A stretch of DNA of 64,000 nucleotides from assembly GCF_020805785.1 (NCBI RefSeq), contig NZ_JAJGZV010000004.1, forward strand, positions 186,001-250,000, in the 5' to 3' direction. The stretch's first letter is position 1. Every line of letters starts with the position of its first letter. The notes below the pieces were generated by a model that did no database searches, was not told the origin of the DNA, and was given only the letters and a program-made list of their open reading frames with translations. The position numbers were made by a program, and so were the translations under genes. This DNA is from Flavobacterium chungbukense. Its GTDB lineage: Bacteria > Bacteroidota > Bacteroidia > Flavobacteriales > Flavobacteriaceae. Positions 8,592 to 18,107 of this stretch are shown here, one piece after another.

Positions 8592-9452
8592 ATGAGAAAA
8601 CTAATCACATTAATAGTCATAACCATTTTAGCTTCTGCCTGCAAAAAATCCGAAAATAACACAGTTTCAAATAACGCAGTAACAAAAACCGATAGCACTT
8701 CTGCTAATCATTCGGCAACAGCCATAAAATCAGATTCTGGCGCTCTTTTGGATTTATTCACTAAAAGAAAAGACGAAATTATCCTAAAATTAAAATCTAT
8801 TTCTGCCGAAGAAGCCAATGCTTTATATGAAAAATATCACGAAGAAAACGGTTATTTACTGCATCAGATAGATGAAAAAGAAGATCGTTTACTACAAAAT
8901 TTTTATAGTGAAAAAGACGCTGATAAAAAGGAAATCAAACTTTTAAATGATAAACTGGTAAAACATCAATTGCAATTTGACGAATTAGGCGAAGGGATTG
9001 TTGAAATTACCACAAAACCAGATTTTTATTATTCGATTTTTAAAAACTATGTGACGCCAGATTACAAAGAATATTTGCTTTTGCAAAGCGAAGAAAACAA
9101 ACAGCCTTATTCTGCAGATGCAGGACTAATTATTAGTTTTAAAGATTTAGGAGACCGAGTAGTTTCATGGGAAATTTTCATGAATAAATATCCGAACTCA
9201 ACATTAATGAAATCTGTAAAAGATGAGTACAAAATGTATCAATTAGATTATTTAATCGGAGAAGATAATACGCCAACTTATGAAAGGGCAGCAGACGAAA
9301 AGTACATTTATCCAGAAAATATTCAGGAGTTTAACCGTTTTCTAAAAAAATACCCAAACAGCCCGACTGTGCCTTTAATTCATATATTTATGGAAAACTT
9401 CAAAAACGAAAATATTGCAGAAATGCTGCGTGAAGAACAAGATAAATTATAA
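8592..9452 (+). CDS. Hypothetical lipoprotein
   Basis: The N terminus MRKLITLIVITILASACKK is a type II signal peptide with lipobox ASAC and lipidated Cys17. The mature protein is Lys/Glu-rich; residues about 50-110 look like a helical coiled segment. No known domain is recognised. The residues after the cysteine are basic (Lys-Lys-Ser), not the usual flavobacterial surface-export signal with acidic residues, so it is more likely periplasm-facing. Spacing of 52 bp to the next small gene leaves co-transcription open. Confidence 0.82.
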   Translation: MRKLITLIVITILASACKKSENNTVSNNAVTKTDSTSANHSATAIKSDSGALLDLFTKRKDEIILKLKSISAEEANALYEKYHEENGYLLHQIDEKEDRLLQNFYSEKDADKKEIKLLNDKLVKHQLQFDELGEGIVEITTKPDFYYSIFKNYVTPDYKEYLLLQSEENKQPYSADAGLIISFKDLGDRVVSWEIFMNKYPNSTLMKSVKDEYKMYQLDYLIGEDNTPTYERAADEKYIYPENIQEFNRFLKKYPNSPTVPLIHIFMENFKNENIAEMLREEQDKL

Positions 9453-9504
9453 ATTTTAATATAACGATTTTCAAAATCCTTTAATTCTATAAAACATTTA
9501 TAAC

Positions 9505-9699
9505 ATGGAGAATAAAAATAATGTACCAGTATTTACTTTTAGTATTGTAGCAATCATTTTAGGCGTAGTGCTGTATAAACAATTCGATTTTAATACGTTA
9601 ACATTCGAAAAACCTGCATTGGCAATTGTTTATATTATAGTTTTTGTATTTTCAATTTTTGTTCTAATTAAAAACTTCACAAAAAGAGCTAAAAAATAA
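9505..9699 (+). CDS. Small two-segment membrane protein
   Basis: A 64-aa protein made of two hydrophobic segments (about 8-24 and 37-57) joined by a polar loop, ending in a basic tail (NFTKRAKK). The amphipathic layout, basic cytoplasmic end and clean intergenic position favour a real gene. No family or function is recognised. Confidence 0.6.
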   Translation: MENKNNVPVFTFSIVAIILGVVLYKQFDFNTLTFEKPALAIVYIIVFVFSIFVLIKNFTKRAKK

Positions 9700-9882
9700 A
9701 ACTGTTTTTTACAAAAGCAGCTCAAGCATCAAACTAAAAAAGAGAACATAATTTTATATGAATTTCCAAAAGAACCATATCAATAGATTATCGAATAATA
9801 AAACAAATGAGTTTGTTATTTGAAGTTGTATAAAGACAGAAAAGGCCTAAATCTAAACTTATAAAAAACAAAACTAGATATT

Positions 9883-10476
9883 ATGAGAAAAATAATTGTT
9901 TTGTCAATGATTTCATTAGATGGCGTAATGCAAGCTCCTGGTGGTCCAGAAGAAGACACGTCTGACGGTTTTGAATTTGGGGGCTGGACTGTTCCGTACG
10001 GCGATAAAGCTTATGATGATGCCGTTCAAAAAGAATTAAAACCCGCAGATTATCTTTTAGGAAGAAAAACATTTGAAATCTGGGAAAATTATTGGCCTGA
10101 TCATTCTGAATTTTGGCCTGAAATTAATAACGGAAATAAATATGTTCTCTCTAAAACCAGAAAAAAATCAGATTGGAAAAATTCTATTTTCATAGAAAGC
10201 CTTGCTGAAATAGAGAAATTGAAAGATTCTGATGGTTTAGATATTCACGTTTGGGGCAGCAGCGAGCTCATTCATTTATTATTAAAAAATAATTTAGTTG
10301 ACGAACTTCGCTTAAAGATTCATCCTTTGTTACTCGGAAAAGGAAAGAAGCTTTTTGATGATAAAGCTAATCCGTCTGCATTTTCTTTAATTGAAAGTAC
10401 TGTCACTACAACGGGAGTAATTTTAGCTAATTATATCCGAAATGGGGAAATTAAAACTGGGAATGCGATAATCTAA
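9883..10476 (+). CDS. Dihydrofolate reductase / RibD C-terminal family protein
   Basis: A 197-aa protein of the RibD_C family (PF01872). It opens with the typical strand and loop KIIVLSMISLDGVMQAPGGP, contains LLGRKTFEIWENYWP and KYVLSKTRKK in the cofactor-binding region, then WGSSELIHLLLKNNLVDELRL and HPLLLGKGKKLFD, all hallmarks of this group. Such proteins are NADPH-dependent reductases related to RibD and DHFR, but single-domain homologues like this one mostly lack an assigned substrate. It precedes the TPR gene by 5 bp and is probably co-transcribed with it. Confidence 0.9.
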   Translation: MRKIIVLSMISLDGVMQAPGGPEEDTSDGFEFGGWTVPYGDKAYDDAVQKELKPADYLLGRKTFEIWENYWPDHSEFWPEINNGNKYVLSKTRKKSDWKNSIFIESLAEIEKLKDSDGLDIHVWGSSELIHLLLKNNLVDELRLKIHPLLLGKGKKLFDDKANPSAFSLIESTVTTTGVILANYIRNGEIKTGNAII

Positions 10477-10481
10477 TATAT

Positions 10482-11591
10482 ATGAAGAAAAGTACCTTAA
10501 CATTCATTTTAATCTTTTTCAGCTTAGTGATTCTCGCTCAGGATAAAGTAACAAATGAACTGAAAAACTTATCAGACACTCAGCAATTTGACAAAATAAT
10601 TAGTCAATACACTTCTGAATACAAAGATTTATCAGCAAAATCCCTCTATTATATTGGACTTGCTTATTATATGAAAGAAGACGATTCAAATTGTATTAAA
10701 TTCATGGATTTATCTATAAATAAAGACAGCAAAGATCCTGCGCCCGCTTATATAAAAGCTTCTACATTAAACTATATGGGTAAATACAATGAAGCTATAA
10801 CTTATTTTCAAAACGCAATCAATTTAAATCCAAATGACGCAGAATCTTATAGTGGACTTGGGGATTCTTATTATCAAACCAAAGAGGTTAATTTATCACT
10901 TGAAAATTATAAGAAAGCAACACTGCAAAAGGAATGTCCAAACAGACCTTATTTAATGTTAGCTCAAATTTATTACGAACAAAAAGAAAATGATAAAGCA
11001 CTAGAAGCATATTATACAGCGAAATCAAAAATATCAAAAGAGTCTGATTCATATATAAATATCTTATTTAACATTGGACTTTTAGAATCTTTAAAAGGAA
11101 ATTACGAAAAAGCAGAACCCATTTTTATCGAACTCATTCAATTAGAACCGACTGATTATCATTCCTATGCAAAACTTATTCAAATTTATTACTATAGAAA
11201 AGAATATGAAAAAGCAAAACCTTATAAGGATAAGCTCTATGAGGCATATGCAAAGGGAGAATTAAAAGACAATTTAAAAGATATGTTTTGTTATGATCAA
11301 TTTAAATGGAATGGCTATCAGGTTCAAGCATTTGAACACTACGAAAATAAAAACAAAGGAAATATTTACAATAAACATGTCTTTTATTTAATTGACAATT
11401 CAGGTCAAATTGTCTTGAGAGTACAAACGGAGTTTTCACCAGTTTCTATTGAATTGGGCGGAACAAAATATCTCCTTTGCGCCAGTAAAGGAAACACACA
11501 TTACAACTCAGGAATAGGATTTAATGATGATTTAAATTATAGTGACTTAAAAACAGAAGCTATTAAACTCTTTGAAAAATATAGTAAGTAA
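10482..11591 (+). CDS. Exported tetratricopeptide-repeat protein
   Basis: The N terminus KKSTLTFILIFFSLVILAQ is a Sec signal peptide. From about residue 50 to 250, repeats of the TPR type follow one another, for example AITYFQNAINLNPNDAESYS and LGDSYYQTKEVNLSLENYKK and KALEAYYTAKSKI, forming a helical scaffold for protein binding. The C-terminal ~110 residues (from about 260) are beta-rich and unassigned. It probably acts in the periplasm. It is co-directional with and 5 bp from the reductase gene; a strong bidirectional terminator follows at 11646-11683. Confidence 0.88.
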   Translation: MKKSTLTFILIFFSLVILAQDKVTNELKNLSDTQQFDKIISQYTSEYKDLSAKSLYYIGLAYYMKEDDSNCIKFMDLSINKDSKDPAPAYIKASTLNYMGKYNEAITYFQNAINLNPNDAESYSGLGDSYYQTKEVNLSLENYKKATLQKECPNRPYLMLAQIYYEQKENDKALEAYYTAKSKISKESDSYINILFNIGLLESLKGNYEKAEPIFIELIQLEPTDYHSYAKLIQIYYYRKEYEKAKPYKDKLYEAYAKGELKDNLKDMFCYDQFKWNGYQVQAFEHYENKNKGNIYNKHVFYLIDNSGQIVLRVQTEFSPVSIELGGTKYLLCASKGNTHYNSGIGFNDDLNYSDLKTEAIKLFEKYSK

Positions 11592-11645
11592 AGTTTTTTC
11601 ATTTGTTTTAATATTCTCAAGAAACATACGGGAATTATATAAATC

Positions 11646-11683
11646 AAAAAGCGCAAGCCTATAAAATAAGGCTTGCGCTTTTT
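11646..11683. terminator. Strong bidirectional terminator
   Basis: AAAAAGCGCAAGCCT (11646-11660) pairs perfectly over 15 bp with AGGCTTGCGCTTTTT (11669-11683), loop of 8. A-tract and T-tract flank the stem, so it can stop the TPR gene on the plus strand and the tRNA-Arg gene on the minus strand. Confidence 0.88.
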
Positions 11684-11689
11684 GTAATG

Positions 11690-11763
11690 TGACCCCGGAG
11701 GGGTTCGAACCCCCAACCCTCAGAGCCGAAATCTGATATTCTATCCAGTTGAACTACGAGGTC
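11690..11763 (-). tRNA. tRNA-Arg (anticodon TCG)
   Basis: The reverse complement folds as a complete cloverleaf. The acceptor stem GACCTCG pairs with CGGGGTC (one T-G wobble), the D arm holds AGTTCAACTGGATAGA, and the anticodon stem TCAGA/TCTGA encloses TTTCGGC with anticodon TCG. The T arm contains GGTTCGAAC. The discriminator base is A and CCA is not encoded. It reads CGA-family arginine codons. It is followed on its strand by the terminator at 11646-11683. Confidence 0.95.
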
Positions 11764-11786
11764 TAATATTTAAAATTCAATTTTTT

Positions 11787-11826
11787 AAATTCCAAATTCC
11801 AATTTTAGCATTGGAATTTGGAATTT
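11787..11826. repeat. Perfect inverted repeat built of AAATTCC heptamers
   Basis: AAATTCCAAATTCCAA (11787-11802) and TTGGAATTTGGAATTT (11811-11826) are perfect reverse complements (16 bp) around an 8-base loop. Each arm is two heptamers plus two bases. The same heptamer recurs at 23858-23892 and in the terminator at 30926-30970. It lies between tRNA-Arg and the 3' end of yqeY and could also terminate yqeY. Confidence 0.75.
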
Positions 11827-11851
11827 ATATATTGGAGTTTCCAATTGGAAT

Positions 11852-12301
11852 TTAAACTAAAAGTTTCTTTACAATTGCTGAGATTGTTTTTCCTTCAGCA
11901 GTTCCACCTAATTGAGCAGATGCTAATCCCATTACTTTACCCATTGAAGCGATTCCTGAAGCACCTGTTTCAGCAATGATTTTTGCGATTACAGCTTCTA
12001 CTTCTTCTTCGCTTAATTGAGCTGGTAAAAACTTCTCGATTACCGCAACCTGAGCCAATTCTGGTTCAGCCAAATCAGGACGGTTTTGTTCTGTAAAGAT
12101 TCTTGCGCTCTCTTTACGAGTTTTAACCAATCTTTGAAGTAATTTAATTTCTTCGTCTTCTGATAAATCTTCTTTAGAACCTGACGCTGTAGAAGCCAAT
12201 AATAATTCAGATTTTACTGCTCTTAAAGCTTCTAATGCTACTGTATCTTTTGCTTTCATGGCCGTTTTGATCTCGTCCATGATCTGTGTTTGTAAACTCA
12301 T
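11852..12301 (-). CDS. GatB/YqeY domain-containing protein
   Basis: A 149-aa member of the YqeY family, usual length about 150. It begins SLQTQIMDEIKTAMKAKDTV and contains EEIKLLQRLVKTRKESARIF, then EKFLPAQLSEEEVEAVI and SMGKVMGLASAQLGG, all family hallmarks. The fold matches the C-terminal tail domain of GatB/GatE amidotransferases, which contacts tRNA, but the stand-alone protein's role is unsettled. It lies after ftsZ but is separated from it by a terminator and a repeat, so it is probably a separate transcript. Cytoplasmic. Confidence 0.93.
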   Translation of the reverse strand: MSLQTQIMDEIKTAMKAKDTVALEALRAVKSELLLASTASGSKEDLSEDEEIKLLQRLVKTRKESARIFTEQNRPDLAEPELAQVAVIEKFLPAQLSEEEVEAVIAKIIAETGASGIASMGKVMGLASAQLGGTAEGKTISAIVKKLLV

Positions 12302-12386
12302 GTTTATTATATTTTATTTGAATAAGCTGATGCTTATTAATTGATATTTATATCGAAAGTACTCATTACTTTTAAGAGTAATTCTT

Positions 12387-12447
12387 TGTCAGGCTGAGCG
12401 AAGTCGAAGCCTCTTTCAGACAAGAAACCCTTGACTTGAGGGTGACA
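12387..12447. repeat. Degenerate palindromic intergenic repeat (TGTCA...TGACA type)
   Basis: TGTCAGGCTGAGCGAAGTCG opens the element at 12387, and GACTTGAGGGTGACA closes it near 12447; the ends are imperfect inverted copies of each other. Sequences of this form are familiar as dispersed palindromes in flavobacterial genomes. It separates yqeY from the ftsZ terminator. No coding capacity. Confidence 0.55.
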
Positions 12448-12502
12448 ATATTGTCTTTAAAATACTATTTTAAAAGTCAAATTTTAAATTCTGTGCGAAG
12501 AT

Positions 12503-12539
12503 AAAAAAAATAACCCGAAAATTAAATCCAATTTTCGGG
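12503..12539 (-). terminator. Intrinsic terminator of ftsZ
   Basis: CCCGAAAATT (12514-12523) pairs with AATTTTCGGG (12530-12539), loop of 6. On the minus strand the stem is followed by TTA and then eight Ts (down to 12503). It lies 26 bases past the ftsZ stop and closes the dcw transcript. Confidence 0.85.
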
Positions 12540-12564
12540 CTATCCTAATATTATGATGCTAAAA

Positions 12565-14541
12565 TTAATCTACGTTATCGTGCAAAAATGAATTGTTTGA
12601 ACGTATTTGTAAATCGTTGTTACTATCTGTTCCAACAGAAATTCTAGAATTTGCATTATTAGACTGCGAATTAGACAAGTCAATTCCTAATCTTTTGTAA
12701 GCTGGCTCTTTTTCCAACTCGTCAATTCTAGAAACATTATTATGGAATTTATAGTTAAACTCTTTTAGTTTCTTTCTTCTTTCTTCAGCTCTTAAACGTA
12801 AAGTTTCTTCAATAGTCAATTCTAAAGGAGAAACTTCAGAAGTTGTAGAAAAATCAGGTTGGCTAGCAAAATCAACTCTTGGTTTCAAAGTGATGTTTAA
12901 TTCTTCTGGAATAACATCTTCAACCACTTTCTCAACTGGTTTAGAAGCCAATAAATCATTTTCTACCTCCATGTATTCTTCAAGAGAGTATTTAACGATT
13001 CCGTTATCTGAAACTTCTGTTACAGGTACAAACTGCACAGGATCATTAACTTTTATCTCACGAGTTTCGTTTGTTAATTCAAATAAAACTCTATTATCTT
13101 CTACAACTGGCTCTCTTTTTGCAGGCTCTTGTTTAAACAAAGGAAGATCAAAAGAAAACGTTGTTTGTTCTTCTTTTTCAAATACTCTTTGTTGTTGCAC
13201 TGGCTGTTGCATTTGCTGAACAGGCACTTCTGGAGCAGAAATTGTAAAATCGATATCTGTAATTGGCGAAACAATTTCGAAAGTTACATCTAGATTTTTG
13301 ATAAATTCAGACATTACTACCAATTCTTCCTGATTGATTGCTGGAGCAACAGCTTGAACCGGAGTTGGAGCAAATGTTTCGTCTTCATCATCCGTTAAAT
13401 CAAAAACTACTTTCGCTTCAGGTTTTGTTGTTGGCGTATCAACTGTTAAGTCGAAAGAAGAAAGTGGTTTGTTTGTTAAATTATGAACACTTCTTTGCTC
13501 ATCTTCTAACGTATGAATGATTTTTTTAGGTTCTGTATTTACAATTTCATTTTGTTGTTCCACATCAAATCCTGTTGCAATAATTGTTACAGCGATTGCT
13601 TCACCAAGAGTTTCGTCTTCACCAACTCCCATGATGATATTTGCATTGTAACCCGCTTCGGCTTGAATGTGATCGTTGATTTCTCCGATTTCATCAAGAG
13701 TAATCTCGTTAGTTCCAGAAACGATAAGCAACAATACGTTTTTGGCACCTGTAATTTTATTATCGTTTAACAACGGAGAATCTAAAGCCGAAACAATCGC
13801 TTCTTTTGCTCTGCTTTCACCTGTTGCTACAGAAGATCCCATAATCGCAGTTCCACTGTTTGACAAAACAGTTTTTGCGTCACGTAAATCGATATTTTGA
13901 GTATAATGGTGCGTAATTACTTCAGCAATACCTCTAGAGGCAGTTGCCAAAACTTCATCCGCTTTAGAAAATCCAGCTTTAAAACCAAGATTTCCATATA
14001 CTTCTCTTAATTTATTATTATTGATTACAATTAAAGAATCTACCTGCTTACGCAATTTCTCAATTCCAATAATTGCCTGCTCCTGACGTACTTTGCCTTC
14101 AAATTGAAACGGAATTGTCACGATACCAACAGTCAATATTTCTCTTTCTTTTGCTAATTGAGCAATTACAGGAGCTGCACCAGTTCCAGTTCCTCCACCC
14201 ATACCGGCAGTAATAAATACCATCTTAGTATTTCTATCCAACATTTTTTCAATGTCAGAAATACTTTCGATAGCAGATTGCTGTCCAACATCTGGGTTTG
14301 CTCCCGCTCCTAATCCTTCAGTCAAATTAACCCCTAATTGGATTTTATTTGGCACTGAACTATTTTGAAGCGCTTGTGAATCGGTATTACAAACGATAAA
14401 ATCTACGCCTTTAATACCTTGTTTAAACATGTGGTTAATTGCGTTACTACCGCCTCCACCAACACCTATGACTTTGATTACATTTGATTGATTTTTTGGT
14501 AAATCAAATGAAATACTTCCAAATTCTGAGTTGCTCATCAT
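12565..14541 (-). CDS. ftsZ: Cell division protein FtsZ
   Basis: Tubulin-like GTPase that forms the Z ring. The nucleotide-binding domain shows VIGVGGGGSNAINHM near residue 25, the tubulin signature GGGTGTG at 115-121, and the T7 synergy loop with Asn216, Asp218 and Asp221 (NIDLRDAKTVL). The core ends near 330. A long acidic, Pro/Gln-rich linker of about 300 residues follows, making the protein 658 aa against about 380 in Escherichia coli; long linkers are usual in Bacteroidota. Start: MMSNSE, first or second Met. It is the last gene of the division cluster, 86 bp after ftsA, with its own terminator. Confidence 0.97.
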   Translation of the reverse strand: MMSNSEFGSISFDLPKNQSNVIKVIGVGGGGSNAINHMFKQGIKGVDFIVCNTDSQALQNSSVPNKIQLGVNLTEGLGAGANPDVGQQSAIESISDIEKMLDRNTKMVFITAGMGGGTGTGAAPVIAQLAKEREILTVGIVTIPFQFEGKVRQEQAIIGIEKLRKQVDSLIVINNNKLREVYGNLGFKAGFSKADEVLATASRGIAEVITHHYTQNIDLRDAKTVLSNSGTAIMGSSVATGESRAKEAIVSALDSPLLNDNKITGAKNVLLLIVSGTNEITLDEIGEINDHIQAEAGYNANIIMGVGEDETLGEAIAVTIIATGFDVEQQNEIVNTEPKKIIHTLEDEQRSVHNLTNKPLSSFDLTVDTPTTKPEAKVVFDLTDDEDETFAPTPVQAVAPAINQEELVVMSEFIKNLDVTFEIVSPITDIDFTISAPEVPVQQMQQPVQQQRVFEKEEQTTFSFDLPLFKQEPAKREPVVEDNRVLFELTNETREIKVNDPVQFVPVTEVSDNGIVKYSLEEYMEVENDLLASKPVEKVVEDVIPEELNITLKPRVDFASQPDFSTTSEVSPLELTIEETLRLRAEERRKKLKEFNYKFHNNVSRIDELEKEPAYKRLGIDLSNSQSNNANSRISVGTDSNNDLQIRSNNSFLHDNVD

Positions 14542-14627
14542 CTTTTTGGTTTTTGAAATTCTTATTTAGTACATTTTTTACTTCTTGACTTGGGGCAAAA
14601 AGTAATATCCTTCTCTTATTATTCTCT

Positions 14628-16037
14628 TTATTCTGCGTTGTCTAAAAATTCTTTGATTTTGTCGACATAACGATCAAAAAATGATCTTCTTATTTTTGTT
14701 TCTGTAGATTCATCTTTAGAAGCTTTTTGGCTTACAAGTTGTCTTTCTTCTTCAATTGTTTCTACTTTTTCAACGTAGTTTTCTTCAACTTCGTATCTCT
14801 GTACAGGAGTTGGTGCATTTCTATAAACAACTTTTGGCTGTTCGTTAACCAATTCCATTCTAACAGCACTTTGCGAACTGTTTTCGATACTGTTCATTAC
14901 CAATCCAACCGCTGTTGCAAACAATGGACTAGAAATTTCTTCGCCAGAATTACCTGCCAAATGCTCGTTTGGATATCCAATTCTAGTATCCATTCCAGTA
15001 ATGTATTCTACCAATTGTTTGATGTGCTTCAATTGCGCACCACCACCTGTTAATACAATACCTGCAATTAGCTTTTTGCGAGGATCTTCGTGACCGTATG
15101 CTTTTATTTCTGCAAAAACCTGCTCAACAATTTCCACAACACGAGCGTGGATAATTTTTGATAGATTTTTTAATGAAATCTCTTTTGGTTCTCTTCCTCT
15201 TAAACCTGGAATAGAAACAATCTCGTTGTCTTTATTTTCTCCCGGCCAAGCTGATCCAAATTTGATTTTCAAAAGCTCTGCCTGTTTTTCAATAATCGAA
15301 CAACCTTCTTTGATATCATCTGTAATTACATTTCCACCGAAAGGAATTACAGCTGTATGACGAATTATTCCGTCTTTAAAAATGGCCAAATCTGTTGTAC
15401 CGCCACCAATATCGATAAGCGCTACACCAGCTTCTTTTTCTTCCTGACTTAAAACCGCATCTGCTGAAGCTAATGGTTCTAATGTCAATCCAGACAATTC
15501 AATTCCTGAACTCTGAATACATCTACCAACATTTCTGATTGAAGACGCCTGACCTACCACAACGTGAAAACTAGATTCTAATCTTCCGCCGTACATTCCA
15601 ATTGGCTCTTTAATTTCAGACTGCCCGTCAATTTTAAATTCTTGCGGTAAAACGTGAATGATTTCTTCTCCTGGTAACATCGCAAGTTTATTTACCTGAT
15701 CGATTAGGAGTTGAATGTCATTTTCACCAATTACTTCTTCAGGATTATTTCTGCTGATGTAATCTGTATGCTGAATACTTCTGATGTGCTGTCCAGCAAT
15801 ACCAACAACAACATCCTTTATTTTGTAACCTGAATTATTTTCTGCTTCGATTATCGCTTGTTGTATCGATTGAATCGTCTGCGTAATGTTGTTTACTACT
15901 CCTCTGGCAACACCCAAACTCTTGGATTTGCCAATGCCCAAAATCTCCAACTTACCATACTCATTTTTCTTGCCGATCATGGCAACGATTTTGGTTGTTC
16001 CAATATCTAGACCTACTGCAATATTATCTTTTTCCAT
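14628..16037 (-). CDS. ftsA: Cell division protein FtsA
   Basis: Actin-like ATPase that tethers FtsZ to the membrane. N-terminal phosphate-1 motif VGLDIGTTKIVAMIG at about residues 8-22, phosphate-2 IDIGGGTTDLAIF near 210, and adenosine motif IVLTGGGAQLKHI near 330. The length, 469 aa, is longer than the usual ~420 because of a Glu-rich linker near the end. The C-terminal segment RRSFFDRYVDKIKEFLD is an amphipathic membrane-targeting helix. It lies 6 bp after ftsQ, and the two are surely co-transcribed. Confidence 0.96.
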   Translation of the reverse strand: MEKDNIAVGLDIGTTKIVAMIGKKNEYGKLEILGIGKSKSLGVARGVVNNITQTIQSIQQAIIEAENNSGYKIKDVVVGIAGQHIRSIQHTDYISRNNPEEVIGENDIQLLIDQVNKLAMLPGEEIIHVLPQEFKIDGQSEIKEPIGMYGGRLESSFHVVVGQASSIRNVGRCIQSSGIELSGLTLEPLASADAVLSQEEKEAGVALIDIGGGTTDLAIFKDGIIRHTAVIPFGGNVITDDIKEGCSIIEKQAELLKIKFGSAWPGENKDNEIVSIPGLRGREPKEISLKNLSKIIHARVVEIVEQVFAEIKAYGHEDPRKKLIAGIVLTGGGAQLKHIKQLVEYITGMDTRIGYPNEHLAGNSGEEISSPLFATAVGLVMNSIENSSQSAVRMELVNEQPKVVYRNAPTPVQRYEVEENYVEKVETIEEERQLVSQKASKDESTETKIRRSFFDRYVDKIKEFLDNAE

Positions 16038-16043
16038 TTTCTA

Positions 16044-16766
16044 TTATTTAGTGCAAACTACTTGTTCCGTAAACCTAAGGTCAATTTTTTTGTATTTGTA
16101 TAACGAACTATCTAAAACTGCTTTTTGAAAAAACGCTTTATAGTTTCTGAATTTCTTATCAACATTCATTGTTCTTCCGAAATCTATGAAGTAATCATAG
16201 TTACGATTAAACATTTTTAAGCTTCCATTCGGCATAATCTCGATTGCAATGATGTTTTTTTTCAAAAACGCATCGTCATAAATTGTGCGAAATAAAGTGG
16301 CTAAATCTTCGTTATTTTTTTCATTAATTGCCCCTGAAACAAGAGGAACTCTCGCAGTGAAATTGTCCGACAAAGGCATTTTATTGCCCTCGTAATCAAT
16401 ATAAAAAGAAGCACCGCCATCATAAACTCTTGCTATGGGCGTCTTCTGTTTTACTACTGCTTTTAGAACTCCATCGATACTTACAAAAACATTTGACTTC
16501 TCAATCATCTCTTGTGTATCGAGGGTTTTCTCTATCTTATTCAAATCTAGTTCATCTTTTCTAATACTGGAAGCGTCTCTTTTATTTTCTATCAACAATT
16601 TATTAACCGTTTCTGGCTTCACAAAAAGCGTATTTTCTCCTACAAAAACAACCATCGATTTTTTCAATTTTCGATCGCCGTTACGGTGCTGTGCGAAGGA
16701 ATATAGAAACAAAACCAGTCCGAAAATGAGTACTAATCGAATATTTGTCCAGTTAAATATTTTCAT
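16044..16766 (-). CDS. ftsQ: Cell division protein FtsQ/DivIB
   Basis: A 240-aa bitopic protein: short N terminus, one transmembrane helix (about residues 10-25, VLIFGLVLFLYSFA), then a periplasmic part with a POTRA-like stretch (LFVKPETVNKLLIEN) and a beta domain containing QKTPIARVYDGGASFYIDYE. The sequence is divergent but position (between murC and ftsA), size and topology support FtsQ. FtsQ links FtsL/FtsB to the early division proteins. It overlaps the end of murC by 14 bp, which suggests translational coupling. Confidence 0.9.
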   Translation of the reverse strand: MKIFNWTNIRLVLIFGLVLFLYSFAQHRNGDRKLKKSMVVFVGENTLFVKPETVNKLLIENKRDASSIRKDELDLNKIEKTLDTQEMIEKSNVFVSIDGVLKAVVKQKTPIARVYDGGASFYIDYEGNKMPLSDNFTARVPLVSGAINEKNNEDLATLFRTIYDDAFLKKNIIAIEIMPNGSLKMFNRNYDYFIDFGRTMNVDKKFRNYKAFFQKAVLDSSLYKYKKIDLRFTEQVVCTK

Positions 16767-18102
16767 TTAAAACCTTTTTAATTGACGGAACCATCTCTCC
16801 AAGATCACCAGCTCCAATTGTTACAATAATAGGTGCATCACTGGCTTTGATTTCACCTAATAAATCTTCTTTTGAAACAATTTTTTTGTTCGAATTTGTC
16901 ATTTTACCCAAAAGCCACTCAGAAGTTACTCCTTCCATTGGAAGCTCTCTTGCTGGGTAAATATCCATCAAAAACACTTCATCAAACTGTGATAAGCTTG
17001 CCGCAAACCCGTCAACAAAATCTCTTGTTCTGCTGAATAAATGCGGCTGGAAAATTGCCAAAACTTTACGCCCTGGATACAATTCACTAACTGCTTGATG
17101 AACAGCATTTATTTCTGTCGGATGGTGTGCATAATCATCAATATATACTAAATTTTCGCTCTTAATCTGATACGAAAAGCGTCTTCTAATCCCGTTGAAT
17201 GAAGCAATGGCTTTTGCAATAGAATCGGTTGGGGTGCCGAATGTCTTAGCCATTGCAATAGCCATCAATCCATTCATTAAATTGTGTCTTCCTGGCAATC
17301 CAAAACGCAAATCCTTCATAATTTCTGATGGCGTCTGCACATCAAAAACATAAGCCCCATCCTCAATGCGAACATTAAAAGCCTTATAAACAGCATCTTC
17401 ATTTACAGCACATTGAACTCCCTCTAAAGGCAATTCTTTTGTAATGAAGAGATTATTCTTATCCTCAACTTTTGAAGCAAATTCTCTAAAAGAAGCTTCA
17501 ATTGCATCACTTGTTCCATAAATATCCAAATGATCTGCATCCATCGAAGTTACACATGCGATATCTGGGCGCAAATGCAAAAACGACCTGTCAAATTCAT
17601 CCGCTTCAACAACCGTTACTGTTTTACCGCTTCCAATTAAGTTTGAATTGTAATTTTCTACAATTCCTCCGATGAAAGCTGTTACATCAGCACCACTTTG
17701 AAACAAAATATGCCCCAAAATACTAGAGGTTGTCGTTTTTCCGTGCGTTCCTGCAACGGCAAAGCAAAAAGTATCTTTGCTTATAATTCCAAGAACTTCA
17801 GCACGTTTTTTAACCTCGTATTGTCTTTCTATGAAATAATTCCACTCAGAATGTGTTTTTGGAACAGCCGGCGTATAAATCACCAACGTATTCTCTACGT
17901 AATAATCAGTCGGAATTAAGCCAATATTATCTTCAAAATGAATATCAATACCACTTTCAATCAATTCATTAGTCAGCATTGAAGGCGTTTTATCGTAACC
18001 TGAAACTTGTTTTCCAATAAACTTGAAGTAACGAGCCAAGGCACTCATTCCGATTCCTCCGATACCAATAAAATAAACGTTTTGTATTTGATTTAAATTC
18101 AT
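16753..18102 (-). CDS. murC: UDP-N-acetylmuramate--L-alanine ligase MurC
   Basis: Cytoplasmic ATP-dependent ligase adding L-Ala to UDP-MurNAc. Rossmann motif VYFIGIGGIGMSALARY at about 9-25, ATP-binding P loop GTHGKTTT at 118-125, VVEADEFDRSFLHL near 165, and YIDDYAHHPTEI near 320. Length 449 aa is normal. It is the murein ligase encoded next to ftsQ; murF is not present in this cluster. Confidence 0.96.
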   Translation of the reverse strand: MNLNQIQNVYFIGIGGIGMSALARYFKFIGKQVSGYDKTPSMLTNELIESGIDIHFEDNIGLIPTDYYVENTLVIYTPAVPKTHSEWNYFIERQYEVKKRAEVLGIISKDTFCFAVAGTHGKTTTSSILGHILFQSGADVTAFIGGIVENYNSNLIGSGKTVTVVEADEFDRSFLHLRPDIACVTSMDADHLDIYGTSDAIEASFREFASKVEDKNNLFITKELPLEGVQCAVNEDAVYKAFNVRIEDGAYVFDVQTPSEIMKDLRFGLPGRHNLMNGLMAIAMAKTFGTPTDSIAKAIASFNGIRRRFSYQIKSENLVYIDDYAHHPTEINAVHQAVSELYPGRKVLAIFQPHLFSRTRDFVDGFAASLSQFDEVFLMDIYPARELPMEGVTSEWLLGKMTNSNKKIVSKEDLLGEIKASDAPIIVTIGAGDLGEMVPSIKKVLNENI

Positions 18103-18107
18103 TTTCT

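Noticed and set aside
9881..10072. Minus-strand frame opposite the RibD/DHFR-like gene
   Set aside because: It is a shadow of a well-supported gene on the other strand.
12890..13219. Plus-strand frame of 109 codons opposite ftsZ
   Set aside because: It lies within the variable linker of ftsZ and has no credible start context or family.
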